Assembly: GCF_039521975.1 (NCBI RefSeq)
Contig: NZ_BAAACZ010000017.1
Location: forward strand, 28,314 to 92,313
Length of the DNA: 64,000 nt
Source: Alkalibacillus silvisoli
Lineage (GTDB): Bacteria > Bacillota > Bacilli > Bacillales > Alkalibacillaceae
Direction of reading: 5' to 3'
How positions within the stretch are numbered: the first letter of the stretch is position 1; every line of letters begins with the position of its first letter. The notes under the pieces are model-generated. The model was not told the DNA's origin. It made no database searches and saw only the letters and a program-made list of their open reading frames with translations. Positions 8,133-15,795 of the stretch are shown piece after piece. The position numbers and the translations under genes are program-made.

Positions 8133-9107
8133 TTATTCCCAACGCCTTAATGAAGGATATGGGTCAAACGCCCATTCGTGCTCTCCGTTATAACGATACA
8201 TACCATAATGTAAGTGAGGTGGGAATTTGCCGGATGTTCCGACTGGTCCATAGCCTGATGAACCGACATATCCAATCACCTCCCCAGGTTCAACCATTGT
8301 CCCTTCTTCAATTCCGTCTTCAAATCCATTTAAGTGTGCATAATAATGATAAATATTTTGTGTATCTCGTATACCTACACGCCATCCTCCATAACGATTC
8401 CAACCCATAATTTCCACGATTCCATATGAGACAGAACGGACGGGTGTTCCATAAGAAGCAAAAATATCTGTTCCTTCATGGATGCGGTTACCCCCATATC
8501 CACGACCTGCTCCCCATGTTGAGCGATAAGAATAGTTATGGTATTCAGGAATTGGGAAGGCACGTTCATGTAAATCAACCGTTTGAAAGTGGTCAAACAC
8601 CTTTGCATATTGATTAATTAGTTTTGCTGCTTTTTCTCTTCCATAAAATAATTCGAAAATTTCATCGTAAGTTTTTCCATTTCCTAATTGTTCATAAACA
8701 TACATTCCCATTGTATATAATGCATCTTCATCATTGTTTGGATCTGCATATCCATTACCATTACCATCTTTTCCAATTCCATCAAAAAGCTGAATGACAG
8801 ATTCTAGATGCTCTGTTTCAGAATCAAACGCTAATTGTCCGAACCATTTATGGTCAGGAAATTGAATTCCTGTTAATCGCTCATCATCAACTTCATTTAT
8901 ATTTCGTTCGTATTGATCAATGGCAGCTAAGTAGTACCACGGTATACTCGTTAGATTCTCAGTTTTTTTGTATAAATTGACTCTTTCATCATATTCATTA
9001 AATTCCTCATCATCTTCTTCAGCTAATATAGAATAGCCAGTAAATATAAAGAAAAGGCATGTGAATAGTATAGCGAATGAAAGCCTATAAGTTCTGCTAT
9101 AGTTCAT
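8133..9107 (-). CDS. lytH: M23-family peptidase LytH (L-Ala-D-Glu endopeptidase of spore cortex)
   Basis: A 324-residue exported enzyme. An N-terminal membrane/signal segment (about residues 8-28) is followed by a linker domain and a C-terminal M23 zinc peptidase domain. Zinc and catalytic residues are visible: HEGTDI, then HYYAHL, then PHLHYGM. In B. subtilis, LytH is made late in the mother cell and trims cortex side chains to single L-Ala. Length and gene position near yun/yut genes support orthology. Its 3' end abuts the insertion-sequence remnant: the stop codon lies three bases from the element's end, but the C-terminus (SLRRWE) looks complete. Confidence 0.85.
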   Translation of the reverse strand: MNYSRTYRLSFAILFTCLFFIFTGYSILAEEDDEEFNEYDERVNLYKKTENLTSIPWYYLAAIDQYERNINEVDDERLTGIQFPDHKWFGQLAFDSETEHLESVIQLFDGIGKDGNGNGYADPNNDEDALYTMGMYVYEQLGNGKTYDEIFELFYGREKAAKLINQYAKVFDHFQTVDLHERAFPIPEYHNYSYRSTWGAGRGYGGNRIHEGTDIFASYGTPVRSVSYGIVEIMGWNRYGGWRVGIRDTQNIYHYYAHLNGFEDGIEEGTMVEPGEVIGYVGSSGYGPVGTSGKFPPHLHYGMYRYNGEHEWAFDPYPSLRRWE

Positions 9108-9222
9108 TACAGATAAACCCCTTTTATCGTGTTCTAAGATTTAGTGTGTTCATCTTTTTTAAAATCATGAGAGCGTTATTTAATGAATTTATGATACACT
9201 AGACTTAATCGAGGTGAATGAC

Positions 9223-9495
9223 ATGGAATTATTAGGACAACGTTATGAATTAATATATAGTTATCGAGATGGTTTTCAAGAAGATGTGATTGAGGAACGC
9301 TTTACAGACATTTTGACTAAGTATGATTATATTGTTGGCGATTGGGGATTTGGTCAATTAAGGTTAAAAGGGTTTTATGATGACCAGAGTCAAAAAGCTA
9401 CATACGATACGAAAATTTCAACATTAGAGGATTATTTATACGAATACTGTAATTTTGGGTGTGCGTATTTCATTCTTAAACGTTCAGGAGAATAA
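9223..9495 (+). CDS. yutD: Conserved protein YutD (DUF1027)
   Basis: A 90-residue cytosolic protein. The blocks KYDYIVGDWG, GQLRLKGFYDD and YEYCNFGCAYF are nearly invariant in the YutD/DUF1027 family. The function is unknown. The frame opens at GTG 9214, which overlaps the GAGGTGA ribosome site; ATG 9223 lies six bases after it and is chosen. In B. subtilis yutD lies between yutC and yutE; here a yutC/lipA pair is absent and two small minus-strand genes stand between yutD and yutE. Confidence 0.87.
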   Translation: MELLGQRYELIYSYRDGFQEDVIEERFTDILTKYDYIVGDWGFGQLRLKGFYDDQSQKATYDTKISTLEDYLYEYCNFGCAYFILKRSGE

Positions 9496-9496
9496 G

Positions 9497-9531
9497 ATGA
9501 CCGGAAGCTTGTGTGATTCCGGTCATTTTTG
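9497..9531 (+). terminator. Terminator after yutD
   Basis: TGACCGGAA and TTCCGGTCA form a hairpin followed by a T run. Confidence 0.85.
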
Positions 9532-9559
9532 AATTCGTCATTAAGGATCTTCCACTTAA

Positions 9560-9835
9560 CTAATTCTTTTTACTGTCATCATCTAGCCCTTCGTTATGAG
9601 GATAATTTTCTGGCTGATGAGCGAAAGGATATTTACGTGGTAAATCTTCGTGAAGGTTTTTATTTTCATAGTTAAAGTTAGAATAATGACGCCGTTTAGG
9701 ATCATGCTCTCTAGCTTGAAGGGGCTCATCATTAATGGGATTCCCATATGTCCCCTCTGGAAATTCTTGAGCGGCTTGATAATTTTGTTGGACTTCAACT
9801 GTTGCGAAGTCATCATGTTTTTTGCGTTTACCCAC
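9560..9835 (-). CDS. Small hydrophilic hypothetical protein
   Basis: A 91-residue highly polar protein beginning MGKRKKHDDFATVEVQQNYQ, with many Asn, Asp, His, Lys and Glu residues and no membrane segment. The composition suggests low structural order, as in several small cytosolic or spore-associated proteins of Bacillaceae, but I do not recognise a family with confidence. A strong AGGAGGT ribosome site precedes the GTG start, which supports real translation. It lies 23 bases downstream of the DUF3055-like gene on the same strand and may be co-transcribed. Confidence 0.6.
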   Translation of the reverse strand: MGKRKKHDDFATVEVQQNYQAAQEFPEGTYGNPINDEPLQAREHDPKRRHYSNFNYENKNLHEDLPRKYPFAHQPENYPHNEGLDDDSKKN

Positions 9836-9858
9836 TGTATACCACCTCCTTATGTCCT

Positions 9859-10146
9859 TTAGTTAATAGCAGTAGACTCATTGCTAAAAACATTGCTTAA
9901 ATAACCATGTAATTCTTCTGCCTCATAGTTATTTAAATGTAAAAAGTGGCAAAAATAATCAATGTCTTCCATTTGTGAGTCACATACTTCAGTGTAGCGA
10001 GATTTTTGTAGATCAATAATTAGACTTTTTTCATGATCACGATCGCTTTTAACAATTGCAATATCATAACGTCTTGAATCCCCCATGAAACTTACATAAC
10101 GAATTTGTGCTTCATTTGTTTCATCTGCAAGGGTTCTGTTTAACAT
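9859..10146 (-). CDS. DUF3055/SAV0927-like conserved protein
   Basis: A 95-residue soluble acidic protein. RYVSFMGDSRRYDIAIV and LIIDLQKSRYTEV resemble the DUF3055 (SAV0927) family found throughout Bacillales. The function is unknown. The ATG is preceded by AGGAGCTGAG at a slightly long spacing. It is divergent from yutE and may form a two-gene unit with the polar protein downstream. The family call rests on memory of the motif, so confidence is moderate. Confidence 0.6.
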   Translation of the reverse strand: MLNRTLADETNEAQIRYVSFMGDSRRYDIAIVKSDRDHEKSLIIDLQKSRYTEVCDSQMEDIDYFCHFLHLNNYEAEELHGYLSNVFSNESTAIN

Positions 10147-10265
10147 AAAGTCTCAGCTCCTATGGTATTCTTCACCTATAGCATTCCTCAAGTTTTAAGA
10201 AATATGAGAACTATAAAATGAAGAATTAATTGTGTTAAACTAATGACTTGAAAGGAAGTGGTTTA

Positions 10266-10715
10266 GTGTATTTTGTTGACCAGGAAAAAATCGACCAAAC
10301 GTTATTCTATATGGATCAAATGTTAAATACATATGAAAACAATTCGTTTAATACTCATGTCGAACAGCTTGCTATAGAACGAATTGTTCATATGACAATT
10401 GAATCGATTATTGATGTTGGGAATATGATGATTGATGGCTTTATTATGCGAGACCCAGGTAGTTATGATGATATTATTGATATTTTAATCGATGAGAAAG
10501 TAATACCCGAACATGATGAAGATTCTTATAAAAGCATTATTGCTCTTAGACATATGTTAGTTCGAAATTATTCTAACGTTAACCATAAAGAGTTGGTTGA
10601 GATAATGGACCAACAGATTAATACTTTAAAGAATTTTTCGAAGCATGTATTTGCATACTTAGAGAAGGAAATGGGTCCTATTACAGCTTTTAAAAAAAGA
10701 GAAGGTGAAGTTTAA
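10266..10715 (+). CDS. yutE: DUF86 HepT-like protein YutE
   Basis: A 149-residue alpha-helical protein of the DUF86/HEPN (HepT-like) family. The hallmark segment MIDGFIMRDPGSYDDIIDIL is intact; HepT toxins carry an RX4-6H motif, here in ALRHMLVRNYSNVNH (R...H), so nucleotide or RNA chemistry is possible, but no MNT antitoxin partner lies next to it. The longest frame opens at TTG 10248 inside the ribosome site; GTG 10266, eight bases after AAAGGAAG, gives MYFVDQEK, the usual YutE start. It is translationally close to yutF, as in B. subtilis. Confidence 0.83.
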   Translation: MYFVDQEKIDQTLFYMDQMLNTYENNSFNTHVEQLAIERIVHMTIESIIDVGNMMIDGFIMRDPGSYDDIIDILIDEKVIPEHDEDSYKSIIALRHMLVRNYSNVNHKELVEIMDQQINTLKNFSKHVFAYLEKEMGPITAFKKREGEV

Positions 10716-10719
10716 GGTT

Positions 10720-11490
10720 ATGAAAGCATATAAAGCTTATTTTATTGATTTAGATGGAACGATGTATAGAGGGAAAGAGGCCATACCAGAAGCAAAAGAA
10801 TTTATCAGACAACTGCAAGAAAATCAAGCGCCCTATCTATTTGTGACCAATAATTCTTCTAGAACTAGGATGAAAACAGTTGAAAATCTTAAGAAGCACG
10901 GTATCGAAGCTAAAGAAGAGCAAGTCTTAACCCCTTCGATCGCAGCAGCAAATTATATTAAGCAGAATGATCCTCATGCCACAGTTTATTTTATTGGTGA
11001 AAAAGGTGTAGAAGATGCATTAAGGAGTGAAGGGGTCGAACTGACAACGAAAAACCCTGATTATGTCGTTGTTGGAATTGACCGTCACAATAGTTATAAG
11101 AAGATTAAGGATGCTTGTCTTCATATACAAAATGGAGCTAAATTTTTAGCGACGAACCCTGATATTCGTGTACCAACAGAAGAAGGGTTTGTTCCAGGAA
11201 ATGGGGCATATGTTAATTTAATAAAAGAAGTAACGAAAACTGAACCCATAATTGTTGGGAAGCCTGATCGTTTAATGATTGATGTAGCTTTAAAAGAATT
11301 AAATGTAGAGCCTAGTGATGCGATTATGGTTGGAGATAATTATGAAACAGATATTAAAGCAGGCATTCGAGCAGGTTTGGACACTCTACATGTTCAAACA
11401 GGCGTCACTTCAAAAGAGGACTTAAAAGATGTAGAAGTTCAGCCAACGTATTCTCTTGCTACGCTGGCTGAATGGCAAGTGAATGTTTAA
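10720..11490 (+). CDS. yutF: HAD-superfamily phosphatase YutF (NagD/p-nitrophenylphosphatase type)
   Basis: A 256-residue HAD-IIA hydrolase. Motif I is FIDLDGTMYRG near residue 8, motif II TNNSSRT, the lysine is in GKPDRLM and motif III GDNYETDI. The family removes phosphate from small molecules such as sugar phosphates and nucleotides; the substrate is unknown. A longer frame begins at GTG 10705, overlapping the end of yutE. ATG 10720 is preferred because MKAYKAYFID matches family N-termini, though its ribosome site is poor, suggesting translational coupling to yutE. Confidence 0.85.
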   Translation: MKAYKAYFIDLDGTMYRGKEAIPEAKEFIRQLQENQAPYLFVTNNSSRTRMKTVENLKKHGIEAKEEQVLTPSIAAANYIKQNDPHATVYFIGEKGVEDALRSEGVELTTKNPDYVVVGIDRHNSYKKIKDACLHIQNGAKFLATNPDIRVPTEEGFVPGNGAYVNLIKEVTKTEPIIVGKPDRLMIDVALKELNVEPSDAIMVGDNYETDIKAGIRAGLDTLHVQTGVTSKEDLKDVEVQPTYSLATLAEWQVNV

Positions 11491-11491
11491 T

Positions 11492-11983
11492 TTAATCATC
11501 TTCCGGTTCGCGATACTCTTGACTGTGAGCTAAACGACTTGAGGCTGCTGCGGCAATTGCACCAACGATATCATCTAAAAATGTGTGGCAACCGTTTGCT
11601 TTGTCATTTAATGCTTCAAGAATACCGGGTTTAACTTTATCTATATACCCATAGTTAGTAAATCCAATTGACCCATAAACATTAATAATTGAAAAAGCTA
11701 TTATTTCATCTATTCCATATAATCCTTCATCATTTTCAATCATCGTTTGTAATGGTTCTTGTAATTGTTCTTGCTCAGCTAGTTCATCAATTTGAATCCC
11801 AGTCAGTATTGCATTTTGGACTTCACGTTTTTGTAGTACTTTTTCTACATTTTCAAAGCATTCTTCTTGTGATAAGTTTTCATGATATTTAGACTGGAGA
11901 AAATGAACTAATTCAGCAATATCATTGATAGTAACACCGCGTTTTTCCAACAATTGTATAGCAGTTATTTCTAAAGATTCCAT
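11492..11983 (-). CDS. yutG: YutG, phosphatidylglycerophosphatase A-like protein
   Basis: A 163-residue protein of the YutG/PgpA family. The recognisable C-terminal block is DDIVGAIAAAASS; the aspartate pair is characteristic of PgpA-like proteins. Most of the protein is soluble and alpha-helical, so membrane-lipid phosphatase activity is only inferred from the family name. It converges with yutF, with one base between the two stop codons, so the two transcripts must overlap. No separate terminator is visible between them. Confidence 0.75.
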   Translation of the reverse strand: MESLEITAIQLLEKRGVTINDIAELVHFLQSKYHENLSQEECFENVEKVLQKREVQNAILTGIQIDELAEQEQLQEPLQTMIENDEGLYGIDEIIAFSIINVYGSIGFTNYGYIDKVKPGILEALNDKANGCHTFLDDIVGAIAAAASSRLAHSQEYREPEDD

Positions 11984-12102
11984 AGCAACTGTTCCTTTCT
12001 AGATTATTTCATTTAATTTATGCGAAACTAACACTCAGTATTAGTTAGATTGTACGTTTAAAGTAAAACAATGCAATGAGCTTATAAACTTGAGGTGATG
12101 GT

Positions 12103-13071
12103 ATGACTAGACCGTTTGTTTTTATTACACGAAAAATATCTGATAATGTTGTGTCCATGTTAGAGCAACATTTTTTAGTTGAAATGTGGTGTGAGGAAGA
12201 AGAGGTGATTCCACGCGAGCTGTTAATGGAGAAGGCGAAACAAGCTGATGCGTTATTAACAATGTTAACAGATAAGATTGATGAAGAGTTACTCACTCAA
12301 TCACCATATCTTAAAGTCGTTGCCAATTTAGCGGTCGGCTACGATAATATTGACTTAGAAGCGGCAAAAAAGAACAATGTTACGGTGACAAATACACCTG
12401 ATGTATTAACGGATACAACAGCTGATTTAACGTTTTCATTATTGACGGCAACAGCTAGAAGAATTCCAGAAGCGATTGATTATATAAAGGATGATCAATG
12501 GAAATCTTGGTCGCCATATATGCTAGCAGGTTCAGACATTCACCATAAGACAATAGGTATTGTTGGGTTAGGTAATATCGGTCAAGCCGTTGCGAAAAGA
12601 GCGACAGGATTTGATATGGAGATTCTTTATTACAATCGATCAAGAAAACAGGATATAGAGTCTGAACTTGGTGTGAAATATGTCTCATTTGAAGACTTGC
12701 TGAATAGATCTGACTTTGTTGTTTGTATGACACCACTATCAAAAGAAACAGAAGGTATGTTTAATCGTGAAGTATTTAAACAAATGAAAGACACTGCTAT
12801 CTTTATTAATTCATCTAGAGGTGGTGTTGTGAATGAAGAAGATCTATTCAAAGCGCTAGAAAGTGGCGAAATAAAAGCAGCGGGATTAGATGTCTTTCAA
12901 AATGAGCCGATTGGTGCGGACCATCCGTTGTTAACATTAGATCAAGTTGTTGCTTTGCCTCATATTGGCTCTTCCAGTTTGGAGACGAGAACAGAAATGA
13001 TGGAATTAGCAGCTCGGAACATAAAACAAGTACTAAACGGGGGAAAAGCTTTAACACCTGTGCACATTTAA
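12103..13071 (+). CDS. D-isomer-specific 2-hydroxyacid dehydrogenase (glyoxylate/hydroxypyruvate reductase type)
   Basis: A 322-residue NAD(P)-dependent dehydrogenase. The Rossmann motif is IGIVGLGNIG (about residue 149). The catalytic arginine lies in NSSRGGVVNEEDL, the glutamate in DVFQNEP and the histidine in LPHIGSSS. The pattern fits glyoxylate/hydroxypyruvate/2-ketogluconate reductases rather than PGDH, since there is no ACT domain. Substrate specificity is not readable. It sits where hom/thrC/thrB lie in the related B. subtilis neighbourhood. A strong terminator follows. Confidence 0.85.
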   Translation: MTRPFVFITRKISDNVVSMLEQHFLVEMWCEEEEVIPRELLMEKAKQADALLTMLTDKIDEELLTQSPYLKVVANLAVGYDNIDLEAAKKNNVTVTNTPDVLTDTTADLTFSLLTATARRIPEAIDYIKDDQWKSWSPYMLAGSDIHHKTIGIVGLGNIGQAVAKRATGFDMEILYYNRSRKQDIESELGVKYVSFEDLLNRSDFVVCMTPLSKETEGMFNREVFKQMKDTAIFINSSRGGVVNEEDLFKALESGEIKAAGLDVFQNEPIGADHPLLTLDQVVALPHIGSSSLETRTEMMELAARNIKQVLNGGKALTPVHI

Positions 13072-13078
13072 TTATAAA

Positions 13079-13107
13079 AAAGAGCTGGTATTTAAAACCA
13101 GCTCTTT
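13079..13107. terminator. Terminator after the hydroxyacid dehydrogenase
   Basis: AAAGAGCTGGT and ACCAGCTCTTT form a perfect 11-bp stem. It lies between convergent genes and could serve both strands. Confidence 0.85.
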
Positions 13108-13120
13108 GGCTTTGGGTGGA

Positions 13121-13342
13121 TTAGAAGATTTGTTCTACTTCTTGTACGCCAGGTACTTCTGCGATTAATGCACGTTCTATTCCAGCTTTAAGAGTGATCG
13201 CTGAGCTTGGGCAATTTCCACATGCACCTTTCAAACGAAGAAGCACGATGCCTTCATCTACATCTACTAATTCAACGTCTCCACCGTCTCTTAGTAAAAA
13301 TGGGCGTAATTTATTAATAACCTCTTGCACTTGATCGAACAT
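13121..13342 (-). CDS. yutI: NifU C-terminal domain Fe-S scaffold protein YutI
   Basis: A 73-residue NfuA/NifU-C-type protein. GACGNCPSSAITLKAGIE carries the CxxC that holds a 4Fe-4S cluster between two subunits. It delivers or carries Fe-S clusters in the cytosol. It is one of three Fe-S or cysteine-motif genes grouped here with yuzD/yuzB and the HesB-type protein. AAAGGGGA precedes its ATG. The divergent intergenic region with yuzD holds a Fur-like box. Confidence 0.9.
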   Translation of the reverse strand: MFDQVQEVINKLRPFLLRDGGDVELVDVDEGIVLLRLKGACGNCPSSAITLKAGIERALIAEVPGVQEVEQIF

Positions 13343-13426
13343 CGCTCATCTTCCCCTTTCATATTTATATTATAAATAAGATCTGTAAAAAAATCTATTC
13401 TTGAACACGAAAACGCTAAAATTTAT

Positions 13427-13441
13427 TGAGAACCATTTTCA
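13427..13441. promoter_or_regulatory. Fur-like iron box
   Basis: Read on the minus strand the site is TGAAAATGGTTCTCA, one base from the often-seen TGAAAATGATTCTCA form of the Fur 7-1-7 motif. It lies 7 bases upstream of the yuzD -35 and between the divergent yutI and yuzD genes, so it could control either. Confidence 0.55.
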
Positions 13442-13448
13442 TTTTAAC

Positions 13449-13476
13449 TTGAAGCAAAAGTTTTGTAAAATATAAT
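13449..13476 (+). promoter_or_regulatory. Promoter of yuzD
   Basis: TTGAAG at 13449-13454 and TATAAT at 13471-13476 are 16 bases apart. Confidence 0.6.
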
Positions 13477-13519
13477 AAAGTATAGTTAAACGTATTTGAC
13501 TGCTAAAGGGAGGATCATG

Positions 13520-13846
13520 ATGGAGAATCAAATTGAGTTAGTTGTATATGGTGCAGATGTGCTATGTCCAAGTTGTGTTAATTTACCGAGTTCTAAGGAA
13601 CAATATGATTGGTTACAAGCTGCTATTTCAAGAAAATTTGGCGATAATGGCGTCATTTATAAATATGTCGATATTTATAATCCACCTGAAGAAAAGCCTT
13701 ATCAACAGTTTGCAACTAAGGTGATTGATGAAGATATGTTTTATCCAGTCGTATTAGTTGAAGGAGAAGTTGTCGGGGAAGGGAATCCTCGTTTGAAAAC
13801 GATCTATAAAGCTTTAGAGAAAAAAGGTTTAAAACCTGAGTCGTGA
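13520..13846 (+). CDS. yuzD: DUF1462 thioredoxin-like protein YuzD
   Basis: A 108-residue protein of the YuzD/DUF1462 family with a thioredoxin-like pattern: an N-terminal VVYGADVLCPSC followed by FYPVVLVEGEVVGEGNPR. The CPSC pair suggests a redox or metal role; the true function is unknown. The frame extends upstream to 13496, but AAGGGAGG at 13506-13513 favours ATG 13520 (six bases) over ATG 13517. A promoter with a Fur-like box lies upstream, and its neighbours yutI and the HesB-type gene act in Fe-S assembly, which fits an iron-linked role. Confidence 0.82.
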   Translation: MENQIELVVYGADVLCPSCVNLPSSKEQYDWLQAAISRKFGDNGVIYKYVDIYNPPEEKPYQQFATKVIDEDMFYPVVLVEGEVVGEGNPRLKTIYKALEKKGLKPES

Positions 13847-13932
13847 GCATAATTGCGTGTAATAATAACCTTATGCTAGCATATCTGCAGGGTTCTATAA
13901 TTGAAGAAAAGAACTTTAGGAGTGTATGAAAA

Positions 13933-14169
13933 ATGAACCCGATTATCGAATTTTGTGTTAATAATTTAATTAGTGGTTCACAAGCTGCATTTGAACAATT
14001 AAGTAAAGACCCAGATTTAGATGTCATTGAATACGGTTGCACGAGTCATTGTGGAATATGTGCAATGGGGCTATTTGCGATCGTAAACGGTGAATGTATC
14101 ATGGCTGATTCAGCAGATGAGCTTGTTGATAAAGTTTATGAACATTTAGAAGAAAACCCTGTATTTTAA
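13933..14169 (+). CDS. yuzB: DUF1450 protein YuzB
   Basis: A 78-residue conserved protein. The cysteine cluster CTSHCGICAMGLFAIVNG is the signature of the YuzB/DUF1450 family and looks able to bind metal or an Fe-S cluster, although this is not demonstrated. It lies 25 bases upstream of dapF on the same strand and is likely co-transcribed. The ATG is preceded by AGGAGTG. Confidence 0.85.
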   Translation: MNPIIEFCVNNLISGSQAAFEQLSKDPDLDVIEYGCTSHCGICAMGLFAIVNGECIMADSADELVDKVYEHLEENPVF

Positions 14170-14194
14170 TCAAAATAATAGAGAGGTAAGACCG

Positions 14195-15058
14195 ATGAAG
14201 ATTCCTTTTACGAAGATGCACGGCTTAGGTAATAACTATATTTATATTGATGGTTTTCAATTTGAAATAAAAGAAGACAAAATACCGGAAGTTTCAAAGG
14301 AAATTTCCAATGTTAATACAGGTATTGGCTCTGATGGTTTAATTATGGTGTTACCATCAAAAATTGCCGATGTTCGTATGCGTATCTTTAATAAAGATGG
14401 TTCTGAGGCTATGAATTGTGGTAATGGTTTACGTAGTGTAGCAAAATTCGCTTTTGAACATGGGTACGTCCAATCGACAGAATTTCAAATCGAGGCTAAG
14501 TCTGGTGTAGTTAATGCGACTGTTCAATTAAATAATGATGAAACGGTTGATAGTATTACAATTGATATGGGCCCGCCGATTCTTGAACGAGAAAAAATTC
14601 CAATGAAAACTGAACAAGGAAACCCTCATGAACGCGTAATTGCTGAATCATTCGAAGTAGAAGGTGAAGAATATTCAGCTACGGCGGTATCAATGGGTAA
14701 TCCTCATATCATATTTTATGTAGAGGATATAGAGAAAGCTCCAATTCACGCAATAGGCCCACTTGTAACAGATGACTCTCGTTTCCCAGAAGGTGTCAAT
14801 GTTGAGTTCGTTCAAGTAATTAATGAGCGTGAAATTATTTTTAGAGTTTGGGAACGTGGTTCGGGTATTACCCAAGCGTGTGGAACAGGTGCATGTGCGG
14901 CAGTTGTCTCGTCTGTTCTTAATGGTTATGTTAATAAAGGTCAAGAAGTAACCGTACATTTAGACGGTGGTGATTTATGGATTTCATGGTTAGATAATGG
15001 CCATGTGTTAATGAGAGGTCCTGCAGTTACAGTTGCAGAAGGAGTGTTTTGGTCTTAA
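14195..15058 (+). CDS. dapF: Diaminopimelate epimerase
   Basis: A 287-residue enzyme converting LL- to meso-diaminopimelate for peptidoglycan and lysine. The two catalytic cysteines are Cys75 in NCGNGLRS and the one in QACGTGACA near residue 226. Substrate residues in MHGLGNNY are present. The length is normal for the Bacillus-type enzyme. It lies in the yut region as in B. subtilis, where the gene was called yutL. AGAGAGG precedes the ATG. Confidence 0.95.
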   Translation: MKIPFTKMHGLGNNYIYIDGFQFEIKEDKIPEVSKEISNVNTGIGSDGLIMVLPSKIADVRMRIFNKDGSEAMNCGNGLRSVAKFAFEHGYVQSTEFQIEAKSGVVNATVQLNNDETVDSITIDMGPPILEREKIPMKTEQGNPHERVIAESFEVEGEEYSATAVSMGNPHIIFYVEDIEKAPIHAIGPLVTDDSRFPEGVNVEFVQVINEREIIFRVWERGSGITQACGTGACAAVVSSVLNGYVNKGQEVTVHLDGGDLWISWLDNGHVLMRGPAVTVAEGVFWS

Positions 15059-15119
15059 GCTCGTTTAATTGAATGACTGAATATAAGCTAGTATACTTGA
15101 AGTAGGGGAGGTATTATGT

Positions 15120-15476
15120 ATGGCTATTAACTTATCAGAAGCAGCAAACTTACAAGTAAAAGAAATGTTAAAAGATGAAACAGCTGAAGAAGTTTACCTA
15201 CGCTTTGGTGTGAAAGGTGGCGGGTGCAGCGGCTTATCTTATAAATTAGGTTTTGATTATGATAAGAAGGAAACAGACCGCGAATTTGAACAAAATGGCA
15301 TTCCGATTATTATTGCTGAGATGGACGTTCCAATTATTGAAGGAACAACGATCGATTTTAAACAAAATATGATGGGTGGCGGATTTACGATTGAAAATCC
15401 GAATGCAATCGTATCATGTGGTTGTGGTTCATCGTTTAAAGCTCCTGGTGTAGAAGGCCAACCAGGTAACTGTTAA
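15120..15476 (+). CDS. yutM: HesB/IscA/ErpA-family Fe-S carrier protein (YutM-type)
   Basis: A 118-residue A-type Fe-S carrier. The three conserved cysteines are in GGGCSGLSY (one) and SCGCGSSF (two). Such proteins pass Fe-S clusters from the SUF scaffold to target enzymes. The C-terminus extends a few residues beyond the usual end (GVEGQPGNC) and adds a fourth cysteine. It follows dapF by 61 bases with its own GGGAGGT ribosome site. Confidence 0.9.
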   Translation: MAINLSEAANLQVKEMLKDETAEEVYLRFGVKGGGCSGLSYKLGFDYDKKETDREFEQNGIPIIIAEMDVPIIEGTTIDFKQNMMGGGFTIENPNAIVSCGCGSSFKAPGVEGQPGNC

Positions 15477-15589
15477 TGTCAGACTTTTGCTGATTTTAGT
15501 TAACTAAAAGAGATTGGGACAAAAGGATTGATGTCTGGTGAAAACACGAACGTTTAGTATTTCACCTTAGTTGACCAGTTACTTTATGG

Positions 15590-15697
15590 AATCAAAATGC
15601 GTAGACTCCCGCGGGTGCAAAGGCAAAGGTGAGACTACAGTGCATAGCACGAGTAGGCTCACCAGGCCCGCGGAAAGCGAAGCATTTTGCATTTTGG
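15590..15697 (+). repeat. GC-rich palindromic Bacillaceae-type repeat, copy 2
   Basis: CAAAATGC (15593-15600) pairs with GCATTTTG (15682-15689). Inside are CCCGCGGG / CCCGCGG and GGTGAG / CTCACC stems. It shares GTAGACTCCCGCGGG and GGCCCGCGGAAAGCG with copy 1 at 7534-7665, although the outer ends differ. Confidence 0.72.
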
Positions 15698-15718
15698 TGG
15701 AGCGATGATTAGAAAATT

Positions 15719-15757
15719 AGACCCGAACGAATTTGAATTATAATTTCGTTCGGGTCT
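15719..15757. terminator. Hairpin downstream of yumC and yutM
   Basis: AGACCCGAACGAA (15719-15731) and TTCGTTCGGGTCT (15745-15757) form a perfect 13-bp stem. It is likely a bidirectional terminator for the convergent genes; the T run is weak. Confidence 0.6.
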
Positions 15758-15795
15758 TGTGTATTAATGCTTAGTTTTGTCTCAGCCTCTTTTGT

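Larger units (their letters stand above)
15506..15793. repeat. Composite long inverted-repeat element between yutM and yumC
   Basis: The outer ends AAAAGAG..GGGACAAAA (15506-15524) and TTTTGTCTCAGCCTCTTTT (15775-15793) pair with a few mismatches. They enclose a GC-rich palindromic repeat and a second hairpin. The outer word resembles the GAGGCTGGGACAAAA-type repeats found at gene ends in many Firmicutes. No coding sequence is seen in this 319-base interval. Confidence 0.65.

Noticed and set aside
10266..11490. A toxin-antitoxin pair made of the HepT-like yutE and its neighbour
   Set aside because: yutF is a complete HAD phosphatase and no MNT-type nucleotidyltransferase is adjacent; the pair is conserved housekeeping gene order in Bacillus.
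14690..14959. An 89-codon minus-strand frame inside dapF
   Set aside because: It is opposite the conserved C-terminal half of DapF, and its composition is not protein-like.
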